From contig NZ_LT906468.1 in NCBI RefSeq assembly GCF_900187125.1, positions 2,418,001 to 2,482,000 on the forward strand: a stretch of 64,000 nucleotides of DNA, given 5' to 3'. This stretch comes from Sphingobacterium mizutaii. GTDB taxonomy: Bacteria > Bacteroidota > Bacteroidia > Sphingobacteriales > Sphingobacteriaceae. A program made the translations under genes and the position numbers. Shown one piece after another: positions 16,857-25,807 of the stretch (the stretch's first letter is position 1; each line of letters starts with the position of its first letter). The notes under the pieces were generated by a model. It made no database searches. It was not told where the DNA came from and was given only the letters and a program-made list of their open reading frames with translations.

Positions 16857-17606
16857 ATGTTAAACATTTTTAATTGGAAGCCAAAATATCCAGATCTCGG
16901 ATGGATGTCAGTCGATATCCACTCACATATATTACCGGGCATTGATGATGGCTGTGAAAATCTCAAAGAAAGTGTTGAACTGTTAAAAAGGTTAGAAAAT
17001 CTGGGTTTAAAGAAATTCTTTTTTACCCCCCATATCATGAGTGAAATATATCCTAATACAATGGAAACCATTTCCAATAAATACGAACAATTAAAAACAG
17101 TAAAAGAAGCGGCTCATCTCATGAGCGGTTTTGCAGCAGAGTATATGGTTGATACTTCTTTCGATAAAATGCTCAATAATGAGCCTGAAAAAATCCTGGC
17201 TCTGCCCGGTAATTATGTCTTACTGGAGCTTTCCTATCTAGAGGAAAGCAAATTGATTGAAAAAGCGGTATTTGATTTAAAGATAAAAGGCTTTTTTCCA
17301 ATTCTAGCTCATCCAGAAAGGTACTTATACTACCATAAAAGTCCACAAAAAATACAACGACTCAAAGAGATAGGCTGCCTGCTACAACTTAATCTGCTCT
17401 CCATCTTTAGTTATTATGGAAAAAACGAAAGTCGCATGGCCAATTTCTTAATAGAGAAAGGATGGATTAACCTTCTAGGGACAGATTCACATCATACCAG
17501 GCATGTCAAAGCCCTAGAATTAGGATTGCAAAGGAGGGATATCTTAAATCAGTTTAAAAAGTGCACAATACTCAACGAGGAATTATTTGCCAAAATACCT
17601 ACTTAA
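16857..17606 (+). CDS. CpsB/YwqE-type tyrosine-protein phosphatase (PHP domain)
   Basis: About 249 residues from ATG 16857 (MLNIFNWKPKYPD); an in-frame ATG at 16782 would add 25 residues unlike the family. This is a metal-dependent PHP-fold phosphatase: SVDIHSHILPGIDDGC is the first metal-binding motif, FTPHIM the second, PILAHPERY the third and GTDSHHTRH the last. It should dephosphorylate the tyrosine-rich tail of the Wzc-like kinase encoded two genes downstream and so control polymer assembly and chain length. Confidence 0.92.
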   Translation: MLNIFNWKPKYPDLGWMSVDIHSHILPGIDDGCENLKESVELLKRLENLGLKKFFFTPHIMSEIYPNTMETISNKYEQLKTVKEAAHLMSGFAAEYMVDTSFDKMLNNEPEKILALPGNYVLLELSYLEESKLIEKAVFDLKIKGFFPILAHPERYLYYHKSPQKIQRLKEIGCLLQLNLLSIFSYYGKNESRMANFLIEKGWINLLGTDSHHTRHVKALELGLQRRDILNQFKKCTILNEELFAKIPT

Positions 17607-17638
17607 ATAGAATAAAGAACAAGAACAGAATTTAATTA

Positions 17639-18457
17639 ATGAATTTCCCAATGAAACATGAAACCAAAAAACAATCTCATCTCCGATGGGGATTATTTTT
17701 CCTTTTGCAAATCTTATTAATAACCAGTTGTTCCGTCAAAAAGATTGTTTATTTCAATGATCTACCCAATGATGATCTAAATATTTCTAAAGAAGGATCC
17801 GTTTATTCAGAGCCAAAAATTCAGACTGATGATATCCTCAGTATAGTAATACAGACGCTTGATCCAAGCTCAAGCTCAGTTGCCAATCAATCAGAGGTTA
17901 TACAGGCAGTTGGGGCCAGTTCTGCCACCAATGTTGGAAACCAGGTAATTTCAGGATTCTTGGTTGATAAAAACGGAAATGTAAATATGACCTTGATCGG
18001 GAAAGTTTATGTTGCTGGGCTCACTACTTTCCAGGCCAGGGAAAAAATCACTGAACTTGCTGCACAGTATTATAAAAACCCTACGGTCCAGGTTCGTTTT
18101 GCCAATTTCAAGATCACGGTTTTAGGAGAGGTGACAAGGCCTGCTACCTATACGGTTCCTAATGAAAAAGTAACGGTTTTTGATGCCCTTGGTCTTGCTG
18201 GGGATATGACAATTTATGGAAAGCGGGAGAATGTTTTATTGGTTAGAGATTACGGCAGCAAAAAAGAACTCGTCCGATTGAATCTGAACAACAGTGAATT
18301 GCTGAAATCTCCGTATTTCTATTTAAAGCAAAATGATGTGATTTACGTCGAGCCAGGCAAGAGCAAAGCCGCAGCTAACAATGCTGCAAGAACCCAAACT
18401 TTTGCCATAATCGGTTCTGTTTTGTCGGTACTGATAGTCGCCTTAACACGACTTTAA
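17639..18457 (+). CDS. Wza-like polysaccharide export lipoprotein (SLBB domain)
   Basis: A 272-residue outer-membrane lipoprotein (lipobox LITSC). A Poly_export domain covers about residues 55-150 (IQTDDILSIVIQTLDPS ... VDKNGNVNMTLIGKVYVAGLTTFQAREKI). An SLBB domain follows (ITVLGEVTRPATYTVPNEKVTVFDALGLAGDMT), and a C-terminal hydrophobic segment (FAIIGSVLSVLIVALTRL) corresponds to the membrane-crossing helix of Wza. It forms the export channel across the outer membrane and works with the Wzc-like protein of the next gene, 29 bases downstream. ATG 17639 or 17651 could be the start. Confidence 0.93.
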   Translation: MNFPMKHETKKQSHLRWGLFFLLQILLITSCSVKKIVYFNDLPNDDLNISKEGSVYSEPKIQTDDILSIVIQTLDPSSSSVANQSEVIQAVGASSATNVGNQVISGFLVDKNGNVNMTLIGKVYVAGLTTFQAREKITELAAQYYKNPTVQVRFANFKITVLGEVTRPATYTVPNEKVTVFDALGLAGDMTIYGKRENVLLVRDYGSKKELVRLNLNNSELLKSPYFYLKQNDVIYVEPGKSKAAANNAARTQTFAIIGSVLSVLIVALTRL

Positions 18458-18486
18458 TATTCAATCAATTATAAAAAAACACAAAA

Positions 18487-20898
18487 ATGGCTAATAACAA
18501 ATTAGATTGGGACGATGAAGTTTTCTTTGATAACAGGAAAAGTGACAACAAGGTTTTCCTTCGCTTTTTAGGAAGGATCATTTCCAACTGGTATTGGTTT
18601 TTAATATGTGGATTAGTGGGTGCAAGCTTTGGATATCTATTTTTGAAGCACTCCATTCCAAAATATAAAATCCATGCTAAACTATTGGTATCTGACGAGA
18701 ACAAAGGAGGTGGATTATTTGCATCATCGACCTTGGGTGAATTAACTGACTTTGCCGGCATAAAAAATTCCGTGGACAATGAGGTAGAGGTTTTAAAAAC
18801 AGACGATCTTTTAAGGGAAATGATCCTGACGGAGAAATCTTATATATCTTATCAAAAAATTGGAAGGCTTCAGGATGTGCCGGTCTATAGTGCTCCATTT
18901 GATGTCCAACTATTGAGCAATCCAGATTCGATCCTGTTTAGCAGGGAATATTTGGTTAAATCCATGAAAGAAGGTCAATTGGTTCTTTCTTCCTTAGATA
19001 CAGCTTTTAAGGTAAAAATAGGACATGAATTTTTCCTTCCGCATGTAGGTCGGATCGTGATCAATGATGTCAAAAGGGAGATCAATGCGGGGAATTATGG
19101 TTTCAAAATTTCTCCAGTTCGCTCGGTGGTGGAAGCTTTTCGAGCCTCGCTAAGCGTTTATGTCACGAACAAGAATGTATCCACCATAAATTTAACCTTA
19201 GAGAACCAACTGCCTAAAAAAGGGGAGGAGCAGTTAAAGACCCTGATCGAGAAATATGTGGAATTGAATCTGCATGATAAAAATGTAATTGCTGATTCTA
19301 CTTTGGCATTTATCAATGCCCGATTATACAAGATTACCGAGGAGCTCGCAGGGGTAGAGGATCGGATTTCGGGATACAAAAAGCAAAACCAATTGGCGGA
19401 CATATCTGAGCAAGGGAAATTATTGCTTGCGAGTTCCGTCAGTTATTCCAAGGAATTGGCTGAGGTGGAAACCCAACTTTCATCCATAGATGCCGTAGCT
19501 GGATACTTGAAGAACAGCCAAAACCCGAGGGTGGTACCATCATCAGTGATTCCGCAGGATGTTGGATTCAATGAGCTGATTCAGCGATATAATGAATTGG
19601 TCTTGCAACGCGAACGGCTTTTACTGGCAAATACCGAAGATAATCCATTGGTAGTGAATATCACAAATCAGATTGCTGGCGTTCGCCAGGACATGATTTC
19701 AAATGTGGCTTCGACACGAAGACAGCTGGAATTGGTAAAAGACAGCCATGAGAGTTCAGCCCAAAACGTGACTTCACAGATCAAACAGGTACCAACCTTG
19801 GAACGTGGATTTATCGACCTGGCTCGTCTTCAACAAATTAAACAGGCACAATATGTTTTTCTACAGGAAAAATGGGAAGAGACTGCCATTAGACGAACTG
19901 CAAACGTTTCCAACTCCAAGGTCATTGATTCTCCAAAAGCCGATAAACATCCTTTTTCTCCGCATAGAAACCTTGTTTATGGTTTTTCACTATTGGCTGG
20001 TTTACTGTTACCGTTTATCACCTTTAACTTAAAGGATCTATTGAATTTAAAAATTAGGGGGCCACAAGATTTGGAAGACTATCCACATCTACCGGTTTTG
20101 GGTATGGTCTCTCATTCCGATGAAAATAATCAGGTTGTCGTATCGAAAACATCAAGGTCAGCGATAGCAGAACAGTTTCGATCCATGCGGACGAACCTGG
20201 AGTTTATTTTGAAAGGAGGGAAGTGCATATTATTCACTTCTTCGATGTCTGGTGAAGGGAAATCATATGTTGCTTTAAATCTAGCAGTTTCTCTAGCGCT
20301 ATTGAATAAAAAAGTACTCCTAATGGAACTCGATTTACGAAAACCTTCCTTAAGCAACAAATTAGGTTTACCAACGGGAAATGGATTTTCTCATTTCATT
20401 GTACGTTCTGAGATGCGTTCTGAAGAAATCATCATGAAATCAGGAGTACATGAGCTAGTCGATCTCATTCAGGCAGGTGCGATCCCACCGAATCCGGCAG
20501 AGTTACTGGTCCATCCTAGGTCTACCGAATTGATGAAAGACCTGTCCAAAAAATATGATTATATATTAATGGACGCTCCTCCAATAGGTATGGTTACGGA
20601 TGCCCAGTTATTAGCAAGGTTTTCAGACTGTTGCTTGTATCTGATTAGGCAGGAGATGACCCATAAAGAGCAATTGCGTATACCGGAGGATTTGATTAAA
20701 AAATGGAAGATAAGCAATATCCAACTTGTTTTGAATGATATCAAAACACATGGCAATTATTATTCAAATTATGGCTACGGCTATGGTTATGGATATGGCT
20801 ATGGCTATTCAAATGGCTTGGGAACCTATGGGAATTTTGAAAGGAAAAAATATTGGTGGTCATTAAGAAAACGAAAAAGAAGCATTAAGACAACATGA
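18487..20898 (+). CDS. Wzc-like polysaccharide co-polymerase and BY-tyrosine kinase
   Basis: An 803-residue inner-membrane protein. It has a Wzz domain with TM1 near residues 35-55, long periplasmic coiled coil (about 230-480) and TM2 near 495-515. A cytosolic bacterial tyrosine kinase follows: Walker A SSMSGEGKS (about 585-593), Walker A' LLMELDLRKPS (about 612-622) and Walker B YDYILMDAPP (about 690-699). The C-terminus has a Tyr cluster (GYGYGYGYGYGYS, about 760-775) for autophosphorylation. It controls chain length and couples Wzy polymerisation to Wza export. The Gly-Tyr repeat is coded by mixed codons (GGC/GGT/GGA, TAT/TAC), so it is kept at protein level and is not a fresh DNA microsatellite. 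Confidence 0.95.
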   Translation: MANNKLDWDDEVFFDNRKSDNKVFLRFLGRIISNWYWFLICGLVGASFGYLFLKHSIPKYKIHAKLLVSDENKGGGLFASSTLGELTDFAGIKNSVDNEVEVLKTDDLLREMILTEKSYISYQKIGRLQDVPVYSAPFDVQLLSNPDSILFSREYLVKSMKEGQLVLSSLDTAFKVKIGHEFFLPHVGRIVINDVKREINAGNYGFKISPVRSVVEAFRASLSVYVTNKNVSTINLTLENQLPKKGEEQLKTLIEKYVELNLHDKNVIADSTLAFINARLYKITEELAGVEDRISGYKKQNQLADISEQGKLLLASSVSYSKELAEVETQLSSIDAVAGYLKNSQNPRVVPSSVIPQDVGFNELIQRYNELVLQRERLLLANTEDNPLVVNITNQIAGVRQDMISNVASTRRQLELVKDSHESSAQNVTSQIKQVPTLERGFIDLARLQQIKQAQYVFLQEKWEETAIRRTANVSNSKVIDSPKADKHPFSPHRNLVYGFSLLAGLLLPFITFNLKDLLNLKIRGPQDLEDYPHLPVLGMVSHSDENNQVVVSKTSRSAIAEQFRSMRTNLEFILKGGKCILFTSSMSGEGKSYVALNLAVSLALLNKKVLLMELDLRKPSLSNKLGLPTGNGFSHFIVRSEMRSEEIIMKSGVHELVDLIQAGAIPPNPAELLVHPRSTELMKDLSKKYDYILMDAPPIGMVTDAQLLARFSDCCLYLIRQEMTHKEQLRIPEDLIKKWKISNIQLVLNDIKTHGNYYSNYGYGYGYGYGYGYSNGLGTYGNFERKKYWWSLRKRKRSIKTT

Positions 20899-20940
20899 TC
20901 ATCATAATTAAAGGAGCTGACCTTAAATCACAGAAAAAGC

Positions 20941-22143
20941 ATGCTTAATATACTTAATGGAAGATTTAACAAATTGATCTTTGTATTCTTCTTAACAGGA
21001 ATAGGTCAGCTTTCAATTTTCATGTTTTCAGTGGTGAGTGTAAATAACTTGGATTCGGCGTTGCTAAAAGATATTGGTCTAGTTGACAACGCTTACCTGA
21101 TCATTTCTAGTGTTATCTCCATTGGGATTACCCAATATTATGCGAAGGATATTGCAAATGAAAGCACTTGGTTAGAAAGTTATAATAAATCCTTGTCCTT
21201 TCGATTGGTCCTATCCTGTATCGTTTTTATGGTTGGACTTGTTCATTTATTGATTACTGGAAATACGGTACAGCTGATCTTATTGTTTGCACCCATCATT
21301 GCGATAAATGGTGATTATGCCTTATATATGCGAGGGAAAACAATTCAAGCTGCTTTTTCGAGTTTTATCAGGAACACCTTCCCGTACATTATCTTAAGTA
21401 TCCTGATTGCTTTGGGATTAGCAGTGGATGTTATTGTATATGTATTGATTCTAGGCTTATTCTTAATCGTTGCAAGCCTGTTGGTCAATAGATATCTAAT
21501 CTTTAGTTTTTATAAGAATTTCAACTTTAAGATTGAATGGAACCGCTTGGGCAAGATTATCCAAGTTGGCATAGGGACCAGTGTTTTTAATGTCATTAAA
21601 AACTTCATATTCATTATATGTGCGGCCTATTGGACAGGTATAGGTTTAGCGACAATCTATGCTTTCCTAAAGTTGTACCTCATGTTTTTTGGGGTCAAAA
21701 GGATGGTCATCCAAACCTATATCAAGGAAATAATTTCTGATAAAATCATGTCTGTCAAGATCAACTATATGATTGGAATAGGGGGCTTGTCGCTGGTGCT
21801 CTTATTATTGATTGGAGGGCCATTTTATTTAAAATGGTTTTTTGATGAATCTAAATTAGATATCCAAGTATTACATTTCTCTTTGTTGTTTATTATAGTC
21901 TGCAACAGTTTTTATTCGGTTGAATTGACGAGGTTATTGGCATTAGGTTATTTTAATCTATATAGTGCCATTACCATAATTGCCTCCAGCATCTGTTTAA
22001 TGTTGGTGTGGCTGTTCAACAAATTCCATTTCCCCATTTATTCCATTTTTATCCTAATCGGATTATATGACTTAATTATCAGTTTGAGCTGTAAGTTTTT
22101 GCCTATTTATAGACTCAGGCTGATTCCAAAACGGATTAATTAA
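20941..22143 (+). CDS. Wzx-like polysaccharide flippase
   Basis: A 400-residue, highly hydrophobic protein with about 12 predicted membrane helices, of the MATE/MOP-type oligosaccharide flippase group. No short motif is diagnostic; the assignment rests on size, topology and position between the Wzc-like kinase and the polymerase. It would flip undecaprenyl-linked repeat units to the periplasmic face. LFAPIIAINGDYALYMRGK and TYIKEIISDKIMS are the more polar loops. Confidence 0.75.
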   Translation: MLNILNGRFNKLIFVFFLTGIGQLSIFMFSVVSVNNLDSALLKDIGLVDNAYLIISSVISIGITQYYAKDIANESTWLESYNKSLSFRLVLSCIVFMVGLVHLLITGNTVQLILLFAPIIAINGDYALYMRGKTIQAAFSSFIRNTFPYIILSILIALGLAVDVIVYVLILGLFLIVASLLVNRYLIFSFYKNFNFKIEWNRLGKIIQVGIGTSVFNVIKNFIFIICAAYWTGIGLATIYAFLKLYLMFFGVKRMVIQTYIKEIISDKIMSVKINYMIGIGGLSLVLLLLIGGPFYLKWFFDESKLDIQVLHFSLLFIIVCNSFYSVELTRLLALGYFNLYSAITIIASSICLMLVWLFNKFHFPIYSIFILIGLYDLIISLSCKFLPIYRLRLIPKRIN

Positions 22144-22176
22144 CAAAGAGCATGAATAAATATTGATAAAAGTAAA

Positions 22177-23385
22177 ATGAAAAATTTGGTAGTAATATTT
22201 GGAAGGTTTCCGATATATTTTTGGTTTCTAATACTTTATATGATTTCCTATATAGGGTCAAGTTTGGTATTACATGAGTTTAGGTATTTTAAATACGTAA
22301 TTACATTTTTGTTCTTTTTTGTTTTTGTACTTCCTACTTTTCAAAGTATAAAGTTTTCCAATACCTACTATAAGCGATTAGAGTTCTTTTGGGTTTTCAT
22401 CGTTCTCATCCTGTTGACGGGGATATCCTATTTCCTGGTAGACTCCTTTGACCCGGTACAGTTTGTCAAAGACTTTAGTTTTATAGCCATTTCCATCATG
22501 TTTTATTTCTTGTTGCCCATCATGTATAAACAGGGGCAGGATAGGAAGATAAACTACTCTTATATGTTTATTCGGTTTGGTTTTATTACGATTTCCATTA
22601 TTTTCCTTTTTATTTCTGCCAAGAACATTTTGATGAGTCCGTTTCAATTCAACCTGTTCAGGTTCTTAATAGACTCCCAATCACCATTTGAAACTACCAT
22701 GGCATTTCCTATGGGGATGTTCGTGATATTTTTCAGCTATTATAATAAGAAAGCGCTGTTTTGGACTTCATTAATCTTTACCCTTTTATCATCCAAACGA
22801 ATTGTTATCCTCGCTTTGATATTGATCTATATCATTAATAGATTAACGCCGAGCATACGGTCTCTGAATAAGCAAGCCGTTATTTTAATTGCTGTCATTA
22901 TCAATCTAATCTTTGTCTACATCATCATCCAATTCTCTTTATCGAAATATGACCCATTCATCGAACAGTATCTAGGCCTATCTGCGGATTATATATCGAT
23001 GGGCAGGAAGTCTATCTATGAAAACCTATTTTCCAGGGATGAAGGCAATTGGGTTAAATTCTTTTTTGGAAACGGCTTGGGTACTTCGTATGTGGAAACG
23101 ACCAATTTTCTGGAGAAAGAGGAGAACCTGCATTCGGATGTATTGAAATTATTTTTTGACACAGGATTATTGGGCTTAGTCATTTGGATAGTATTTATTT
23201 ACAAGCTGGGCTTCATCAATAAAATTGCTTTTTTACTGACCATCTATTTAAACATTCTCTACATAACAGATAATGTGCTGATCTATTACGACACCATGAT
23301 CGTGTATTATTTAATGATATTCTTTTTCCATATCCGAAGAACAGAAATTATTCAGGGATCCAAACAATTGCTCACCACAAACTGA
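22177..23385 (+). CDS. Wzy-like O-antigen/exopolysaccharide polymerase
   Basis: A 402-residue membrane protein with about 10-11 helices and a large polar loop at about residues 255-320 (SKYDPFIEQYLGLSADY ... GNGLGTSYVETTNFLEKEENLHSDVLKLFFDTG). The EENLHSDVLKLFFDTGLLG segment matches the conserved HNxxLxxxxxxGxxG pattern of the Wzy_C/O-antigen ligase family. It should polymerise flipped repeat units. ATG 22177 follows the flippase by 33 bases. Confidence 0.8.
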   Translation: MKNLVVIFGRFPIYFWFLILYMISYIGSSLVLHEFRYFKYVITFLFFFVFVLPTFQSIKFSNTYYKRLEFFWVFIVLILLTGISYFLVDSFDPVQFVKDFSFIAISIMFYFLLPIMYKQGQDRKINYSYMFIRFGFITISIIFLFISAKNILMSPFQFNLFRFLIDSQSPFETTMAFPMGMFVIFFSYYNKKALFWTSLIFTLLSSKRIVILALILIYIINRLTPSIRSLNKQAVILIAVIINLIFVYIIIQFSLSKYDPFIEQYLGLSADYISMGRKSIYENLFSRDEGNWVKFFFGNGLGTSYVETTNFLEKEENLHSDVLKLFFDTGLLGLVIWIVFIYKLGFINKIAFLLTIYLNILYITDNVLIYYDTMIVYYLMIFFFHIRRTEIIQGSKQLLTTN

Positions 23386-23392
23386 TATAATC

Positions 23393-24526
23393 ATGGATAA
23401 TAACAATAAGGTAAAAGTCCTGTTTCTGGTTCAACTACCACCACCCGTACATGGGGCTTCATTGATGAATACCTTTATTAAAACATCAGCACTCATTAAT
23501 AACCATTTTAGCACGAAACATATTAATATTTCTGCAGCAAATGAGTTAGCCGATATAGGGAAATTACGGAAAAGGAAAATTTTTAATTTTCTAGGGATGT
23601 ATTTCAAGGTGTTGAAGGAGCTCATGGTCAATCGACCAAATCTGGTTTATCTCACCATCAGTCCAACGGGTGCTGCTTTTTATAAAGATGCGATTTTCGC
23701 ACAGATGGTAAAGTTATTCAAAGTTAAAATAGTTTATCATTTACATGGTCAAGGGATATACAAGGTGATCAATAGCAGCAAAAACAAATATCGCATCTAT
23801 AAATATGTTTTTAAATCAGCTGATATTATCATTTTATCCAAGATGTTACTTTTTGATATCATAAAAGTACGTGATGTCAGTAAGAATGTTTTCATATTAC
23901 CAAATGGCATCCCAAAAAGTGTAATTACCTTCCCTGAAAGAAACCATAATGGTTCCCCGAAGGAGATTAGGATATTATACCTTTCCAATTATATACCAGC
24001 TAAAGGAGCTCTTTTAGCCTTAAAAGCCTTTCACAGCATATTAATGCAAAGCAATAAACCTGTAAGCTTTGAACTATTTGGCGGTATTTCCAACCAGGCC
24101 TATTTCGATTCCATAAAGGATTATGTAAGGGAAAATAAACTTGAGGCGCATGTATCTATTAATAGTGGAATTTACGGGGAGGAAAAAATAAGGAAAATGG
24201 AAACCTGTGATATTTTTCTGTTCCCGTCCCGATTTGAATGTTTTCCACTGTCCATCATCGAGGCCATGATGTGTGGTTTATGTATTGTCTCAACAGCTGT
24301 TGGAGCCATCCCAGAACTCGTGTTAGAAAATAATTGTGGGCTATTGTCCAAACCTGAGGATTTAGAGGAATTAACCTCAATCCTTTCCATGATTGTTGAA
24401 AATGACGATCTGCGAGAAAAGTATTCCAAGAATTCCTTGAAATCTTTTGAGGATAAATATCAGATGGAGGCTTTCGAAAATTCTCTAATAAACATCATTA
24501 ATAAAACCCAAAATGCGACCAATTAA
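23393..24526 (+). CDS. Glycosyltransferase family 4 (GT-B)
   Basis: A 377-residue cytosolic glycosyltransferase. The N-terminal domain starts VLFLVQLPPPVHGASLMN, with the glycine-rich acceptor loop. The C-terminal GT1 domain has ILYLSNYIPAKGALLALKAF and the retaining E-x7-E motif FECFPLSIIEAMMCGLCIVST. It adds a sugar to the lipid-linked repeat unit; donor and acceptor are not predictable. It begins 7 bases after the polymerase and its end overlaps the next gene by 14 bases, which implies translational coupling. Confidence 0.9.
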   Translation: MDNNNKVKVLFLVQLPPPVHGASLMNTFIKTSALINNHFSTKHINISAANELADIGKLRKRKIFNFLGMYFKVLKELMVNRPNLVYLTISPTGAAFYKDAIFAQMVKLFKVKIVYHLHGQGIYKVINSSKNKYRIYKYVFKSADIIILSKMLLFDIIKVRDVSKNVFILPNGIPKSVITFPERNHNGSPKEIRILYLSNYIPAKGALLALKAFHSILMQSNKPVSFELFGGISNQAYFDSIKDYVRENKLEAHVSINSGIYGEEKIRKMETCDIFLFPSRFECFPLSIIEAMMCGLCIVSTAVGAIPELVLENNCGLLSKPEDLEELTSILSMIVENDDLREKYSKNSLKSFEDKYQMEAFENSLINIINKTQNATN

Positions 24527-25805
24527 AAAACTTGTAGAAAACATCCCTCCCGCGGTAGGTGTTCCACTGAACCGGATACCATTCTCGCTGCGATTAGGAA
24601 GAAATTATTGTCAAAAGAAGTCCAAAATCCAATATTTCTTGGACCTGAACGATCGACAGAAAGAGATCTATGTAGAAAAGTCTTTTGGGGAACTGGTCAA
24701 GTACTTTTCCGAAAATTCGGACTTTTTCAGATCCCTTTTACCTAATAATCTCAACCAATCCTACCTTGAATTTCCAATAATTTCCAAAACAATATTAAAG
24801 TCGGTAGGCATTGATGAAAGGACTGTACGGGAGTTTGCCTTTGCAAAATTCAATACAGGCGGTACATCCGGAAGACCCATGGATTTTTTCTTGGAAAAAG
24901 GATATTATGCTCGAGAATGGTCCCACATGCATTTCTTATGGGAAAGGATTGGCTATAAGTACATCAATACTAAAATTACCATTCGGGGGAAAAAGCTCCA
25001 TAGTCTGATTCAATACAATTATAACCAGAATGAATTTTTACTGGATGCTTATGCAGAATTAAAGACCGCTGATTTTGAAATATTGCTAAAAGTCTTTAAA
25101 AAATATAAACCAACTTTCATCCATGGCTATCCTAGCTCGATCTTTTATTTCATCAAAACCGTTGAATTAAAATTTCCGGCGCTTTTCGAATATCTTCAAA
25201 AAAACATAAAGGGGATTATGTTCAGTTCCGAATATCCTTCTCCACAGTATAGGAACTATATTGAAAATACAATTACGGAGAATACCGTTTCTTGGTACGG
25301 CCATACAGAGGCAGTAGTTCTGGCAGGAGAACTGTACAAAAAATACGAGTATGTCCCTTTTCTTTCCTATGGATTTGCAGAAGCCGTAAAAATCAATGGC
25401 AGCTATCATTTGATCGGCACCTGTTTTTCCAATAAAGCCACTCCATTTATTCGATATGATACGGAAGATTTGATAGAACCGAATTTTTCCAATAATGGCT
25501 ATTTGAACAGCTTTAAAATTAAGGAGGGAAGGATAGGGGAGTTTGTGATTGATAAAAACGGGAATTTGATTTCATTGACGGGTCTGATCTTCGGCCAGCA
25601 TCATAAGCTATTTGATTACATTGATTTTCTTCAAGTGAAACAACCTACACCTGGAAAGTTGATCGTGTATTACTCTTCCAAATTGGAAATCCAATATCCG
25701 GATGTCCTATTCGACACTAGAAACATCCAAATCGACTTTAGTTTCGAACAATATAAACAACCTATAAAAACGTCCTTGGGGAAGGTTCCATTACTTATTA
25801 AATAA
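24513..25805 (+). CDS. PaaK/CapK-like adenylate-forming enzyme
   Basis: A 430-residue protein of the phenylacetate-CoA ligase/CapK branch of the adenylate-forming superfamily. The phosphate-binding loop is KFNTGGTSGRPMDFF (about 111-125); later motifs are GYPSSIFYF, SSEYPSPQYR, SWYGHTEAVVLAGE and FIRYDTEDLI. CapK-like proteins occur in many capsule loci, presumably activating an acyl or aminoacyl group to decorate the sugar, but the reaction is rarely known. It overlaps the GT4 gene by 14 bases and ends 2 bases before the next start. Confidence 0.85.
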   Translation: MRPIKKLVENIPPAVGVPLNRIPFSLRLGRNYCQKKSKIQYFLDLNDRQKEIYVEKSFGELVKYFSENSDFFRSLLPNNLNQSYLEFPIISKTILKSVGIDERTVREFAFAKFNTGGTSGRPMDFFLEKGYYAREWSHMHFLWERIGYKYINTKITIRGKKLHSLIQYNYNQNEFLLDAYAELKTADFEILLKVFKKYKPTFIHGYPSSIFYFIKTVELKFPALFEYLQKNIKGIMFSSEYPSPQYRNYIENTITENTVSWYGHTEAVVLAGELYKKYEYVPFLSYGFAEAVKINGSYHLIGTCFSNKATPFIRYDTEDLIEPNFSNNGYLNSFKIKEGRIGEFVIDKNGNLISLTGLIFGQHHKLFDYIDFLQVKQPTPGKLIVYYSSKLEIQYPDVLFDTRNIQIDFSFEQYKQPIKTSLGKVPLLIK

Positions 25806-25807
25806 TT

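Noticed and set aside
20764..20812. DNA microsatellite causing phase variation of the Wzc tail
   Set aside because: Codons vary between repeats, so slippage is unlikely, and a 6-base unit change would stay in frame.
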